Positions 1 to 6,798 of a stretch of 49,305 nucleotides of DNA are shown one piece after another. The stretch is from Acidobacteriaceae bacterium. GTDB taxonomy: Bacteria > Acidobacteriota > Terriglobia > Terriglobales > Acidobacteriaceae. The DNA is taken from the NCBI GenBank assembly GCA_003131585.1, contig PKVW01000009.1, positions 43,479 to 92,783 on the forward strand, given 5' to 3'. Under the pieces are notes generated by a model that had not been told where the DNA came from, made no database searches, and saw only the letters and a program-made list of their open reading frames with translations. Positions within the stretch are counted from its first letter, which is position 1, and every line of letters begins with the position of its first letter. The position numbers were made by a program, and so were the translations under genes.

Positions 1-464
1 CGAATGTCGGCTTGCACGGCGGGCGTGGTCGCTTCTTCCCACTCCTGGCAAACCTGCGCCAGAAATCCCGTGCCCGGCGAGCTTTCCTCGGACAACGCTT
101 CGTCCCCTCGGTTGCCGTAGTAGCCGATCGCCGACCCGCACACGAAAACGTTCGGCTTCTCTTGCGCCCGCGCCAGAGCAGACGCCAGATTGAATGTCCC
201 GTCCGCGCGAGTGTCGCGAATCTTCGCTTTCTTGGCCGCGGTCCATCGTCCGAAAATGCTTTCGCCCGCAAGATGAATCACGGCGTCAAATCCGGACACC
301 GCGTCGGGCGCGAGCGGCACCGCCGGGTCCCACGGGATCTGTCCGTCGCCCGTAGCCGGGCCACGCACCAGCCGTACTACGGAACATCCACTCGTACGGA
401 GGGAAGGAAGAAGCGCGGCGCCAATCGGACCGGAAACGCCGCTGACGAGGATTCTGGAATTCAT
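1..464 (-). CDS. TIGR01777-family NAD(P)-dependent epimerase, 5' part (truncated by window edge)
   Basis: Reading the minus strand from ATG at 464 gives 154 codons open to the window edge, so the C-terminal half is missing. The N-terminus carries a Rossmann start (MNSRILVSGVSGPIG). Further on are FDAVIHLAGES, GRWTAAKKAKIRDTR and VFVCGSAIGYYGNRG, followed by LSEESSPGTGFLAQVCQEWE. This order is typical of the extended SDR group TIGR01777 (YfcH / SDR39U1-like), whose substrate is generally unknown. The usual family length is about 300 residues. The glycine motif reads GVSGPIG rather than the commoner GxTGxIG. The assignment rests on motifs and is strong for the family, open for the reaction. Confidence 0.88.
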   Translation of the reverse strand, partial: MNSRILVSGVSGPIGAALLPSLRTSGCSVVRLVRGPATGDGQIPWDPAVPLAPDAVSGFDAVIHLAGESIFGRWTAAKKAKIRDTRADGTFNLASALARAQEKPNVFVCGSAIGYYGNRGDEALSEESSPGTGFLAQVCQEWEEATTPAVQADI

Positions 465-501
465 GACTTGCAGATTTCCACTCTATCAGTTCACGGAGCG
501 C

Positions 502-536
502 GCGAGTTGCGAGTACCGAGTAGCGAGTTGCGAGTC
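502..536. repeat. Heptanucleotide tandem array, 5 units
   Basis: Five consecutive 7-nt units read gcgagtt, gcgagta, ccgagta, gcgagtt, gcgagtc. The array sits just upstream of the epimerase start, in non-coding DNA. It has the same period as arrays at 3496-3537, 3614-3641 and 11489-11516, although the motif differs at each site. Confidence 0.8.
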
Positions 537-601
537 CGTGGTGACCAGTTCTCGATTGCCATGTGACAGTGTGTGTCGCCGGCTTTGGCTTAACCTCTCG
601 G

Positions 602-852
602 CTTCCCGGTTTGGGAAGGAGGCTATTTACCCTTTTGTTAATGGGGGTACCCCGCCTCCCCCTGGCCTATTGGAATCAATGTAGTAGCGAGGAAATGCAA
701 ATTAATCTCTTAGAATCAACAAGTTACGGGCAAAGTCTTGGGAACAAAGGAGTTAGCCCCCGCACGGAGCGAGAAGTGAATCGGGCTCGCGCACTGCCTC
801 CGCGAACATGATCGGCTGTTGGGGCTGTGGATGACAAGGTTAGATGTCACAG
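602..852 (+). repeat. Dispersed repeat family A, copy 1 (about 250 bp)
   Basis: This stretch is clearly related to 48952-49191. Both begin cttcccggtttggga, continue with aggctattta, a gggggta...cccc tract and ctattggaatca. Two imperfect units of about 30 nt follow (about 697-728 and 729-758), each ending in an (a/g)gttac or (g/c)ttag motif. Both copies then share actgcctccgcga, catgatcggct and ggggctgtggatgacaagg and end at agatgtcacag. The right boundary is sharp, the left one fuzzy. No open reading frame is conserved between the copies. The gap 465-1273 also holds a degraded minus-strand coding trace (890-1030) and a REP-like palindrome (1185-1227). Confidence 0.8.
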
Positions 853-1184
853 AGGATGGTGGATGTAGCGAAACGATAGGTCTGCGCAGTTAGTAGCGAC
901 GGTAGCGGTTGTGGCGGCGGTACCTGGTTCGCTTGCGTTCAGTATACGGGGACGGCGCCACATTCTTGACTTCATACAGCGCATTGCGGGCGGCATCGTC
1001 GCTGAAGAATGCCTCGTCCTCTTCAACGAGTCAAAATCCCGACTTCTCGCAAAGAACGGGAGAAAATGGGTACCCAGGGCATTGCTGGCGTCGGCAAAAA
1101 GCAGCGGACAGGAGTTCCTTCGACTTCGCTCAGGACGGGTCCGCTCCACACGGGCATTCCACACGGGTGCGATCCGACTGCGGC

Positions 1185-1227
1185 GTCGCTTCGCTCCGCG
1201 GACAGCCGGGGGCGGCTGTCCCCACAT
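1185..1227 (-). repeat. REP-like palindrome family B, copy 1
   Basis: On the minus strand this reads atgtggggacagccgccccc followed by ggctgtcc and gcggagcgaagcgac. The core ggacagcc/ggctgtcc forms an 8-bp stem. Related copies lie at 9092-9140, inside uvrD, and at 18395-18440. The copy ends about 45 bp before the spoT start. Confidence 0.75.
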
Positions 1228-1262
1228 TTACTCCACAGAAGCTTGGCTTGCTTGGCGCGGGA

Positions 1263-1268
1263 TATAAT
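1263..1268 (+). promoter_or_regulatory. -10 box immediately before spoT/rel
   Basis: A perfect TATAAT stands five bases before the ATG at 1274. A transcript from this box would begin at or within a base or two of the start codon, implying leaderless translation. No convincing -35 hexamer is visible at 16-18 bp, and there is no Shine-Dalgarno sequence. Confidence 0.55.
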
Positions 1269-1273
1269 CCTGC

Positions 1274-3493
1274 ATGGCGAGCTTGCGCCAACAGATCGCG
1301 ACGACCGCTCTTACGCTCACCAAGTTCCGCGAGCTGATGAAGCGGATTCAGGAAAACCGTCCGCAGGACGATCTGTCCCTTGTCAAGAAAGCCTACGACT
1401 ACTCCTTGAAGCACCATGAAGGCCAGAGCCGCGCCTCGGGCGAGCCTTACCTGGTGCATCCGCTGGAAGTGGCGCTGGTGCTGGCGGAGATGAAGATGGA
1501 CCCGGTCGCCATTGCCGCCGGGCTGCTGCACGACTCGGTCGAAGACACCTCGGTCACGATCGTCGACATCCGCAAGGAATTTGGCGAGCAGGTCGCGCAC
1601 ATTGTCGAGGGCGTCACCAAGATCAGCCAGATCGACTTCGCCACGCGCGAGGAGGCACAGGCGGAGAACCTGCGCAAGATGATGCTGGCCATGGTCGACG
1701 ACATCCGCGTAGTGCTCATCAAGCTGGCTGACCGCCTGCACAACATGCGCACGCTCGAACACCTGCAGCCCGACCGCCAGCAGAAAATCGCCCAGGAGAC
1801 GCTCGAGATCTATGCTCCCATCGCCCACCGGCTGGGCATGGGAAAGATTCGCGGCGAACTGGAAGACCTGGGCTTTCTCTTTCTCGATCCCGCCGGCTAC
1901 GAACAGGTGGAAAAAGCTGTCAATGCCCGCCGCAAACAGGGTGAGGCATTTCTCGCGAAGATGCAGCAGATCATCAGCGACAAGCTGAAAGAGGCCGGCA
2001 TCCAGGCCAGCGTGGAAAGCCGGATCAAGCGGCTCTTCAGCATCCATAAAAAGCTGCAGCGCCAGCACATCTCCGTCGACCAGGTTTACGATCTCTTTGC
2101 CATGCGCGTGATCACGCGCTCGCTACCAGATTGTTACGCGGTGCTTGGGATTATTCACAACATCTGGCGTCCGGTGCCGGGTCGCATCAAGGATTTCATC
2201 GCCATGCCGCGGCCCAACTTTTATCAGTCGCTGCACACCTCGGTGATTACGGAAGACGGAACGCCGTTTGAAATCCAGATTCGCACCGAAGAGATGCACA
2301 AGATAGCGGAGGAAGGGATCGCGGCCCACTGGAAATACAAAGACGGTCCCGTCTCGGCGCAGGACGAGCAGCGGCTCGCCTGGCTGCGCCAGGTGGTCGA
2401 GTGGCAGCGCGATGTCAGCGATCCCAATGAATTTCTATCGGCGCTGAAAGTCGATCTCTATCCCGAGGAGGTCTACACCTTCACGCCCAAAGGCAAAGTT
2501 GTAGTGCTGCCGCGCGAGGCCACGCCCATCGACTTCGCCTATACGATCCACACCGAAGTCGGCCACACCTGCGTCGGCGCCAAGATAAATGGCCGCATGG
2601 TGCCGCTGCGTCACAAACTGCATTCCGGCGACATTGTCGAGATCATTACACAGGCCGGACACAAGCCCAGCCGCGACTGGCTCGGTCTGGTCAAGTCTTC
2701 CCGCTCGCGCAACAAGATCAAGCACTGGCTCAATCTGCATCAGCGGGAACGCTCCATCGAAATTGGCCGCAAGCTGATCGAGAAAGAAGCGCGCAAGTAC
2801 CGCATCGCACTCAAAGAGATCAAAGACGCAGAGCTGCTGAAAGCCGCGAGCGGTTATGGACTGGGCAAGGTGGATGACCTTATGTCGGGCATCGGCTACG
2901 GAAAATATTCCGCGCGGCAAGTGCTGGCGCGGCTGTTGCCGGCAGGCGCGACGCCTTCGATGGCGGGCGATATTGAAGCCGAGGGACTGAGTTCGAAGCC
3001 GGGCGCCATTGCCAGCGTGGTGCGCCGCGTCTTTGGCGATCACAACGCGATCATGGTGAAGGGCCAGGGAGACATGCTGGTTTACCGCGCGCGCTGTTGC
3101 AACCCCATCCGCGGCGAGAGCATTGTCGGCTACATCACCCGGGGCAAGGGAGTCGCGGTGCACGCGGTGAACTGTCCCAACGTTACGAATCTGATGTACG
3201 AACCGGAGCGGCGCATCGATGTGGAGTGGGCCCGCGACGAGAGCACGCCCACGGCATACGCGGTCAAGCTTACCGTCTACTGTGACGACCGTTTCGGGAT
3301 GCTGAAAAGTATTACCAGCGTGATCGGCGATGCGCAAAGCAACATCCGCAACATCGGGGCACGCACCGAAAACAGCCAGGCCAGCGTGGAGATTGTCCTC
3401 GACATCTCGGATCTGAAACACTTAGAGCAGATCATGGCCGGCCTGCGCAAAATCCCCGGTGTGCATGAAGTGCAGAGGCTGCAGAAAATCTGA
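1274..3493 (+). CDS. spoT: Bifunctional (p)ppGpp synthetase/hydrolase, RelA/SpoT family
   Basis: This 739-residue protein has the full long-RSH architecture. An HD hydrolase domain carries LLHDSVEDT around residues 84-92. The synthetase domain is near 240-350, with RIKDFIAMPRPNFYQSLHTS. A TGS domain begins near 397 (VYTFTPKGKVVVLPREATPI), a zinc-finger/helical region follows (RARCCNPIRGE), and a C-terminal ACT domain lies near 660-735. It makes and degrades the stringent-response alarmone in the cytosol. The intact HD motif argues for a bifunctional Rel/SpoT enzyme rather than a synthetase-only RelA. The start at 1274 follows a TATAAT box directly. The next gene, ridA, is 158 bp downstream across a repeat-rich gap. 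Confidence 0.96.
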   Translation: MASLRQQIATTALTLTKFRELMKRIQENRPQDDLSLVKKAYDYSLKHHEGQSRASGEPYLVHPLEVALVLAEMKMDPVAIAAGLLHDSVEDTSVTIVDIRKEFGEQVAHIVEGVTKISQIDFATREEAQAENLRKMMLAMVDDIRVVLIKLADRLHNMRTLEHLQPDRQQKIAQETLEIYAPIAHRLGMGKIRGELEDLGFLFLDPAGYEQVEKAVNARRKQGEAFLAKMQQIISDKLKEAGIQASVESRIKRLFSIHKKLQRQHISVDQVYDLFAMRVITRSLPDCYAVLGIIHNIWRPVPGRIKDFIAMPRPNFYQSLHTSVITEDGTPFEIQIRTEEMHKIAEEGIAAHWKYKDGPVSAQDEQRLAWLRQVVEWQRDVSDPNEFLSALKVDLYPEEVYTFTPKGKVVVLPREATPIDFAYTIHTEVGHTCVGAKINGRMVPLRHKLHSGDIVEIITQAGHKPSRDWLGLVKSSRSRNKIKHWLNLHQRERSIEIGRKLIEKEARKYRIALKEIKDAELLKAASGYGLGKVDDLMSGIGYGKYSARQVLARLLPAGATPSMAGDIEAEGLSSKPGAIASVVRRVFGDHNAIMVKGQGDMLVYRARCCNPIRGESIVGYITRGKGVAVHAVNCPNVTNLMYEPERRIDVEWARDESTPTAYAVKLTVYCDDRFGMLKSITSVIGDAQSNIRNIGARTENSQASVEIVLDISDLKHLEQIMAGLRKIPGVHEVQRLQKI

Positions 3494-3495
3494 GG

Positions 3496-3537
3496 GGCAG
3501 TGGTCAGTGGGCAGTGGGCAGTTGCCAGTTGCCAGTA
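3496..3537. repeat. Heptanucleotide array, 6 units, after spoT
   Basis: Six adjacent units read ggcagtg, gtcagtg, ggcagtg, ggcagtt, gccagtt, gccagta. They start two bases after the spoT stop codon. A second array in opposite orientation (ggcaact, gggagct, agccact, ggccact; 3614-3641) lies before ridA, so the transcript of the gap could fold into a long imperfect hairpin. Confidence 0.85.
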
Positions 3538-3613
3538 AAAGCTGACCTCGAAGTTGACCTCGGCCCCGTTCATCTGCGTTAATCTGTGAAGCGTCAGTTC
3601 TCAGGGTCTTAAT

Positions 3614-3641
3614 GGCAACTGGGAGCTAGCCACTGGCCACT
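3614..3641. repeat. Heptanucleotide array, 4 units, inverted relative to 3496-3537
   Basis: The units ggcaact, gggagct, agccact and ggccact read on the other strand as variants of the AGTGGCC/AGTTGCC motif in the preceding array. The array ends 10 bp before the ridA start codon, so any ribosome binding site must lie within or next to it. Confidence 0.75.
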
Positions 3642-3651
3642 GGTTTAACTC

Positions 3652-4029
3652 ATGCGCGAAGTCATTTCCACCAAAGATGCTCCCCAAGCTATCGGCCCGT
3701 ACTCGCAAGCCATCAAGGCCAACGGATTCGTCTTCGTCTCCGGCCAGATCGCTATCGATCCATCTACGCAGCAGATCGTCGCCGGAGATGTGGCTGCGCA
3801 AACCGAGCGCGTGCTGCGCAATCTGTCGGAGATTCTGGAAGCCGCCGGCAGTGGGCTGGGAAAAGTAGTCCGCTCCACCGTCTTTCTCAAGAATATGGGG
3901 GACTTCGCCGCCATGAACCAGGTTTATGGCAAGTATTTCAGTTCCGCCCCGCCAGCTCGTTCTACCGTGGAAGTGGCGCGCCTGCCCAAGGATGTGCTGG
4001 TGGAAATCGACGTGATCGCGCTGACGTGA
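3652..4029 (+). CDS. ridA: RidA family enamine/imine deaminase
   Basis: The 125-residue protein has the length and signatures of RidA (YjgF/YER057c/UK114). It opens with [20 protein letters not shown] and continues with VSGQIAIDP. The C-terminus holds the conserved arginine segment [22 protein letters not shown]. RidA hydrolyses reactive enamine/imine intermediates, such as 2-aminoacrylate from PLP enzymes, and acts as a cytosolic trimer. The gene appears to stand alone. The ATG at 3652 gives the canonical N-terminus; no clear Shine-Dalgarno is visible. Confidence 0.95.
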   Translation: MREVISTKDAPQAIGPYSQAIKANGFVFVSGQIAIDPSTQQIVAGDVAAQTERVLRNLSEILEAAGSGLGKVVRSTVFLKNMGDFAAMNQVYGKYFSSAPPARSTVEVARLPKDVLVEIDVIALT

Positions 4030-4171
4030 GAAAAACCTCAACTACAGAGAACCCTTCGGCTGCGCTCAGGGCAGGCACAGGCGATGACACAGAGGAATCT
4101 CAAGAACATCCGTGCATCTCTGTGCCCTCTGTGGTTAAGATATGGCGATAACGTCTTTGAAGGAGACGAGA

Positions 4172-4639
4172 ATGACCAAGTATCTTGCGGCAATTGCAAT
4201 CATCCTCGCGCTGACGGCAGTGTTCGTCCTCGCGCAAAGCGCAACCAAGAAGTCCACGACTCCCAACACAAGCGCTCCTACTAAAGTTACCGGCGACGGA
4301 GTGAAAACGCCCTCCGGACTGATCTATTGGGACATCCGGGCCGGTACTGGCGAGCTCGCGAAAGAAGGCAGCCACGTGCGCGTGCACTATACCGGCTGGC
4401 TCACCTCGGGCAAGAAATTCGACAGTTCAGTCGACGCGGGGAAGCCCTTCGACTTCATCATCGGCAACGGCGAGGTCATCAAGGGATGGGAAGAAGGGGT
4501 TGCGGGAATGAAAGTTGGCGGTAAGCGCCAGTTGCGCATTCCGCCGGATTTGGCCTACGGCGCCAGCGGCACTCCCGGGGGCCCGATTCCGCCCAACGCG
4601 ACTCTGATCTTCGACGTGCAGTTCCTGGGCGTGCAGTAG
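4172..4639 (+). CDS. Exported FKBP-type peptidyl-prolyl cis-trans isomerase
   Basis: The start at 4172 is chosen because AAGGAGACGAGA lies directly upstream and because it opens a clean signal peptide (MTKYLAAIAIILALTAVFVLAQS). An in-frame ATG at 4142 would spoil that peptide. The mature part is a single FKBP domain with VRVHYTGWLTSGKKFDSS, FIIGNGEVIKGWEEGVAGMK and the C-terminal PPNATLIFDVQFLGVQ. The product is 155 residues. It should catalyse prolyl isomerisation of exported proteins in the periplasm. The 140-bp gap before it contains a ccttcggctgcgctcaggg element related to one at 1116-1140. A likely terminator stem follows at 4702-4718. Confidence 0.93.
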   Translation: MTKYLAAIAIILALTAVFVLAQSATKKSTTPNTSAPTKVTGDGVKTPSGLIYWDIRAGTGELAKEGSHVRVHYTGWLTSGKKFDSSVDAGKPFDFIIGNGEVIKGWEEGVAGMKVGGKRQLRIPPDLAYGASGTPGGPIPPNATLIFDVQFLGVQ

Positions 4640-4701
4640 CACCGAAGGAAACCAGTGAGCGGCGGCTGAGATGGAGTGAGGCCGGGTCGCGCGCGGATCC
4701 T

Positions 4702-4718
4702 AGCCGCCCCCCGCGGCT
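4702..4718 (+). terminator. Hairpin after the FKBP gene
   Basis: The sequence agccgc-ccccc-gcggct forms a 6-bp GC-only stem with a 5-base loop, 63 bp after the stop codon. There is no T-run, so it could equally be a REP-like palindrome. Confidence 0.35.
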
Positions 4719-4793
4719 CCGGCCATAATTCCCAGTAACGTAAGCGCGGAGTGTCTTATATATTATGTCAGCGACTCACAATGCTGGCTCGCA

Positions 4794-4823
4794 TTGTCGG
4801 CAACGGTGCGAGTCCGGTACAAT
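4794..4823 (+). promoter_or_regulatory. Sigma-70 type promoter of rpmB
   Basis: TTGTCG (4794-4799) and TACAAT (4818-4823) are separated by 18 bases. Transcription would start near 4830 and give a leader of about 35 bases containing an AAAGGATCT ribosome binding site before the ATG at 4866. Confidence 0.6.
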
Positions 4824-4865
4824 GAAGTTTCGGGCAAGAGCCTTTGAAAGGATCTAAAGCCAGTC

Positions 4866-5054
4866 ATGTCACAACAGTGTGATATCTGCGGCAAGAAGCC
4901 GCAATTCGGAAATCGTATTAGCCACGCCCATAACGTCACCAAGCGGCGCTGGAACGTGAACCTGCGCCCGGTGCACGCCCGCGTGGGAGCTGCCACCAAG
5001 CGCATGCGCGTATGCACGTCCTGCCTGCGCAGCGGCAAAGTGGTGAAGGCGTAG
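4866..5054 (+). CDS. rpmB: 50S ribosomal protein L28
   Basis: This is a 62-residue basic protein of normal L28 length. MSQQCDICGKKPQFGNRISHAHN is followed by TKRRWNVNLRPVHA and a second cysteine pair near the C-terminus (RVCTSCLRSGK). The CxxC...CxxC arrangement is the zinc-binding C+ form of L28. It belongs to the large ribosomal subunit. It has its own promoter and Shine-Dalgarno and is followed after 53 bp by the DUF971 gene. Confidence 0.97.
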   Translation: MSQQCDICGKKPQFGNRISHAHNVTKRRWNVNLRPVHARVGAATKRMRVCTSCLRSGKVVKA

Positions 5055-5107
5055 GAATCAACCGCGAACGACGCGTAGCTTCATTCCCCGTATGCGATAC
5101 TGAAGCC

Positions 5108-5503
5108 ATGCAGTCCCCGCTTCAAGCGCCTACGGCGGCCACGGACCCCAAGTCGGTAAAAGTGAACCTCACCGCGGGTACAGGCGTAGAAATCGCATGG
5201 GGCGACGGCCACGTTTCGCATTACGACTTCGTCTATTTGCGCGACGCGTGCCCGTGCGCCATGTGCAACGAAGAGCGCGACAAAGCCGGGCGCGAGCCCG
5301 GAGTGCCCGCAAGACTGCCTCCCGGCGCGCTGCCCATGTTCAAAGCCGCCGCCAAACCGCTCTCCGCCGAAGGCATCGGCAAATACGCCATCAAGTTCAA
5401 GTGGAACGATGACCACGACCTCGGCATTTACTCCTGGAAGTTCCTGCGCGAAGTCTGCCCGTGCGCGGAGTGCAAGGGCGCGAGGACGGGAACCGGGGCA
5501 TAA
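5108..5503 (+). CDS. DUF971 (GBBH-like N-terminal domain) protein
   Basis: The 131-residue product has the DUF971 pattern: a GVEIAWGDGHVSHYDFVYLRDACPC segment with CPCAMC, and near the C-terminus the matching YSWKFLREVCPCAEC. This domain is the N-terminal fold of gamma-butyrobetaine hydroxylase and also occurs in Fe-S/Mrp-type contexts. The paired CPCxxC motifs suggest metal binding, which is inferred. The start at 5108 is chosen because GATACT (5096-5101) lies six bases upstream, consistent with a leaderless transcript. The frame stays open 32 codons further upstream but overlaps rpmB. Confidence 0.85.
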   Translation: MQSPLQAPTAATDPKSVKVNLTAGTGVEIAWGDGHVSHYDFVYLRDACPCAMCNEERDKAGREPGVPARLPPGALPMFKAAAKPLSAEGIGKYAIKFKWNDDHDLGIYSWKFLREVCPCAECKGARTGTGA

Positions 5504-5566
5504 GCTCGCGCGCCTCGCTGAATTTTTCGCGCGGTCGCTACTCGTATCAAGACTGACTTTCTGAAC

Positions 5567-6412
5567 ATGCAAGAAGGAAAATTCAGCAAGACTGCACGGC
5601 AAGTGGCGATTCGCCGGGCCGCACATCAGCTTCTCGATCACCCCCGCGTTCTCGACGATCCTCTGGCCCTGCTCATCATTGGCTATGAAGCCGCCGAAGA
5701 GCTTCAATCCAATCCGAAAGAGGACCATTCTTTTTCCCGCGCGTTCCGTGCGTTCATGGCGGCGCGCAGCCGCTGCGCCGAGGATGAACTCGCCCGCGCC
5801 GTTGGGCATGGAGTGAGCCAGTATGTGGTCCTCGGCGCCGGACTCGATACCTTCGCTTACCGCAACCCTCACCCAGGACTGCGCGTTTTCGAGGTAGATC
5901 ACCCCGCCACGCAGGCTTGGAAGTACGAGCAACTGCGGGCGGCAGCCATTCCGATCCCGCCGTCTTTAACCTTCGTGCCCATCGACTTCGAGCGGCAAAC
6001 GCTGGAGGATGGGTTTGAGCGGTCCGGTTTCAACGCAAACGCAGCAGCATTTTTCTCCTGGCTGGGCGTAACGCCTTATCTCACGCGCGAAGCCTGCATG
6101 ACGACGCTCAGTTTGATCGCCAGAATGCCCGCAGGCAGCGGCGTGGTATTTGATTTTGCGGTCGATCCTGCGCTCCTCAACCCGGGGCAGAGGATGGCGC
6201 TCGACGCACTCTCCAAACGTGTGGCTGCAGCCGGCGAGCCGTTTCAACTATTCTTCGATCCCGGAAAATTGGAGGACGAACTGAAGAGTCTGGGATTCCA
6301 CCGCATCGAGTTTCTGAAAGCCGAGCAGATCAACGCACGTTATTTCAATGATCGCAAAGACGGCCTGCTTGTGCGCGGGGGGCTGGGACATTTGATGGGG
6401 GCTTGGGTGTGA
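5567..6412 (+). CDS. SAM-dependent methyltransferase, TIGR00027 / LCM-like family
   Basis: The 281-residue protein matches the TIGR00027 methyltransferases related to leucine carboxyl methyltransferase (PF04072). It opens with SKTARQVAIRRAAHQLLDHPRVLDDPLA. Motif I reads YVVLGAGLDTFAYRNP, followed by VFEVDHPATQAWK, and later FFSWLGVTPYLTREA. In this family the VDxPxxxxxK segment binds the adenosyl part of SAM. The substrate is unknown; relatives modify small metabolites or polyketides. It stands alone. A GGCCCCGA/TCGGGGCC hairpin follows 16 bp after the stop. Confidence 0.9.
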   Translation: MQEGKFSKTARQVAIRRAAHQLLDHPRVLDDPLALLIIGYEAAEELQSNPKEDHSFSRAFRAFMAARSRCAEDELARAVGHGVSQYVVLGAGLDTFAYRNPHPGLRVFEVDHPATQAWKYEQLRAAAIPIPPSLTFVPIDFERQTLEDGFERSGFNANAAAFFSWLGVTPYLTREACMTTLSLIARMPAGSGVVFDFAVDPALLNPGQRMALDALSKRVAAAGEPFQLFFDPGKLEDELKSLGFHRIEFLKAEQINARYFNDRKDGLLVRGGLGHLMGAWV

Positions 6413-6428
6413 GGCCAAAAAGGACGAA

Positions 6429-6448
6429 GGCCCCGATTTCTCGGGGCC
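6429..6448 (+). terminator. Terminator-like hairpin after the methyltransferase
   Basis: The sequence ggccccga-tttc-tcggggcc is a perfect 8-bp stem with a 4-base loop, 17 bases after the stop codon. The following gatcaaatct has no true T-run, so termination would be weak or factor-assisted. Confidence 0.55.
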
Positions 6449-6547
6449 GATCAAATCTGGGCACCTACAGCACCCTGCGATATTTTCAGTATAGGTTACG
6501 CACTACCGCAGTCAAGTTACGTTCAAAGGCGGTTCCCAAATGGGGAC

Positions 6548-6637
6548 CATCATGCGAAACATTCGTTCGAGGATGAATTTGTCTCGCTGTTGCGCAAGTC
6601 CGGCGTGAAATACGATCCCGAGTTTGTCTTTGGATGA
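6548..6637 (+). pseudogene. C-terminal relic of a REP-associated tyrosine transposase (RAYT, IS200-like Y1)
   Basis: The frame ending at TGA 6635-6637 encodes HHAKHSFEDEFVSLLRKSG followed by VKYDPEFVFG. That is the characteristic tail of acidobacterial Y1/RAYT transposases (HxxxFEEEF...LLxKxGxxYDPxYVxG). Nothing upstream in frame looks like the catalytic HUH domain, so only about 30 codons survive. A CCCGGCAC/GTGCCGGG palindrome follows at 6684-6703, as expected for a transposase with its cognate REP. Confidence 0.6.
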
Positions 6638-6683
6638 AAGGTGCCGTCCGTGACGGGACTCGGTTCCTGCAAGATCGCCACCA

Positions 6684-6703
6684 CCCGGCACTCCCGTGCC
6701 GGG
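6684..6703. repeat. REP palindrome next to the RAYT relic
   Basis: cccggcac-tccc-gtgccggg forms a perfect 8-bp stem with a 4-base loop, 46 bp after the transposase relic. It is followed by a second weak palindrome (ccgc-tac-gcgg). The pairing of relic and palindrome suggests the 3' end of a former RAYT/REP unit. Confidence 0.6.
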
Positions 6704-6798
6704 CTTTCACATGCCGCCGCTACGCGGCTGGAACTGGGGAATCGCAAACCCAGAATCCCCTGTAAAATTGAATCATCAGCTCCGGAGCCGCTTCCTCA

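Noticed and set aside
12-566. Long plus-strand open frame at the window start
   Set aside because: Its protein is Arg-rich and featureless, while the minus strand reads as a clear Rossmann epimerase through the same DNA.
890-1030. Minus-strand open stretch with an RTRYRRHNRYRRY ending
   Set aside because: It looks like the tail of a real protein, but there is no start codon after the upstream stop and no family recognised; at best a remnant.
1130-2068. 312-codon minus-strand frame opposite spoT
   Set aside because: It is the antisense shadow of a highly conserved gene and has no domain of its own.
4640-4865. Possible structured RNA between the FKBP and rpmB genes
   Set aside because: A GC hairpin and a promoter explain the visible structure; no tRNA cloverleaf or known riboswitch core could be drawn.
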